Source of the DNA: Candidatus Babeliales bacterium
Lineage (GTDB): Bacteria > Babelota > Babeliae > Babelales > JANWKD01
DNA: 5,131 nt
Assembly (NCBI GenBank): GCA_025451595.1
Contig: JANWKD010000015.1
Span: 1 to 5,131 of the forward strand
Direction: 5' to 3'
A program made the position numbers and the translations under genes. The notes under the pieces were generated by a model. That model had not been told where the DNA came from. It ran no database searches and saw only the letters and a list, made by a program, of their open reading frames with translations. Positions 5,061 through 5,131 of the stretch are shown here, piece after piece. Within the stretch, counting starts at the first letter, position 1, and each line of letters opens with the position of its first letter.

Positions 5061-5065
5061 TCCCC
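5061..5065 (-). promoter_or_regulatory. Shine-Dalgarno fixing the start of paralog 3
   Basis: GGGGA on the minus strand lies six bases before the ATG at 5054 and selects it over the TTG at 5114. Confidence 0.6.
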
Positions 5066-5091
5066 GTTTAAACACAAACACAATTATTAAT

Positions 5092-5121
5092 ATTATAATT
5101 ATTTTAAATTTCAAATGTAAA
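5092..5121 (-). promoter_or_regulatory. Candidate promoter of the paralog cluster
   Basis: Minus-strand TTTACA (5116-5121) and a perfect TATAAT (5092-5097) are separated by 18 bases, placing transcription start about 30-35 bases before the ATG at 5054. The surrounding DNA is extremely AT-rich, so chance matches are likely. What lies further upstream is outside the window. Confidence 0.45.
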
Positions 5122-5131
5122 TATTTTTTAA

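Noticed and set aside
5055..5114. TTG start adding 20 hydrophobic residues to paralog 3
   Set aside because: No paralog has this extension, the ATG at 5054 has a good Shine-Dalgarno, and the added region overlaps the likely promoter.

Overview
The window reads as a low-GC bacterial chromosome segment in which every supported gene lies on the minus strand, so transcription runs from high to low coordinates. Nothing in it identifies the organism directly. The AT-rich DNA, a compact amino-acid uptake operon and a family of small exported paralogs would suit a host-associated or intracellular bacterium (Chlamydiae-like or Dependentiae-like lineages are my guess), but this is weak inference.

Region A (about 5131 down to 2882) holds three tandem paralogous genes. 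Each encodes a protein of 218-231 residues with an N-terminal signal peptide and two copies of a domain built as YG...(D/N)VTDKF..NR...(N/D)WM(N/K)E.FGDP..G..KKLYIKY. The layout, including a following (I/V)xE....LNL segment, resembles the C-terminal domain of the eukaryotic J-protein DNAJC11 (DUF3395) and its bacterial relatives. Function is unknown. A plausible promoter precedes the first gene at the right edge, and a plausible rho-independent terminator follows the last one.

Region B (2731 down to the left edge) is a tightly packed operon. Its order is a TrpR-superfamily (YerC/YecD-like) regulator, a family-3 amino-acid-binding protein, a HisM/GlnP-type permease, a GlnQ-type ATPase and, after 45 bases, a class I SAM-dependent methyltransferase cut by the window edge. 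The first junctions use ATGA stop/start overlaps. A good promoter (TTGACA, 18 bases, extended TGCTAATAT) lies 44 bases ahead of the regulator and is embedded in TTGT/ACAA dyads that could be its operator. The binding protein, permease (as a homodimer) and ATPase together form a complete polar amino-acid importer; the regulator probably tunes its expression to an amino-acid signal.

The most unusual points are the exported tandem DNAJC11-C-terminal-like double-domain proteins, the replacement of the ATPase H-loop histidine by glutamine, and the TrpR-like protein that keeps both ligand-contacting arginines but loses the pocket glycine.
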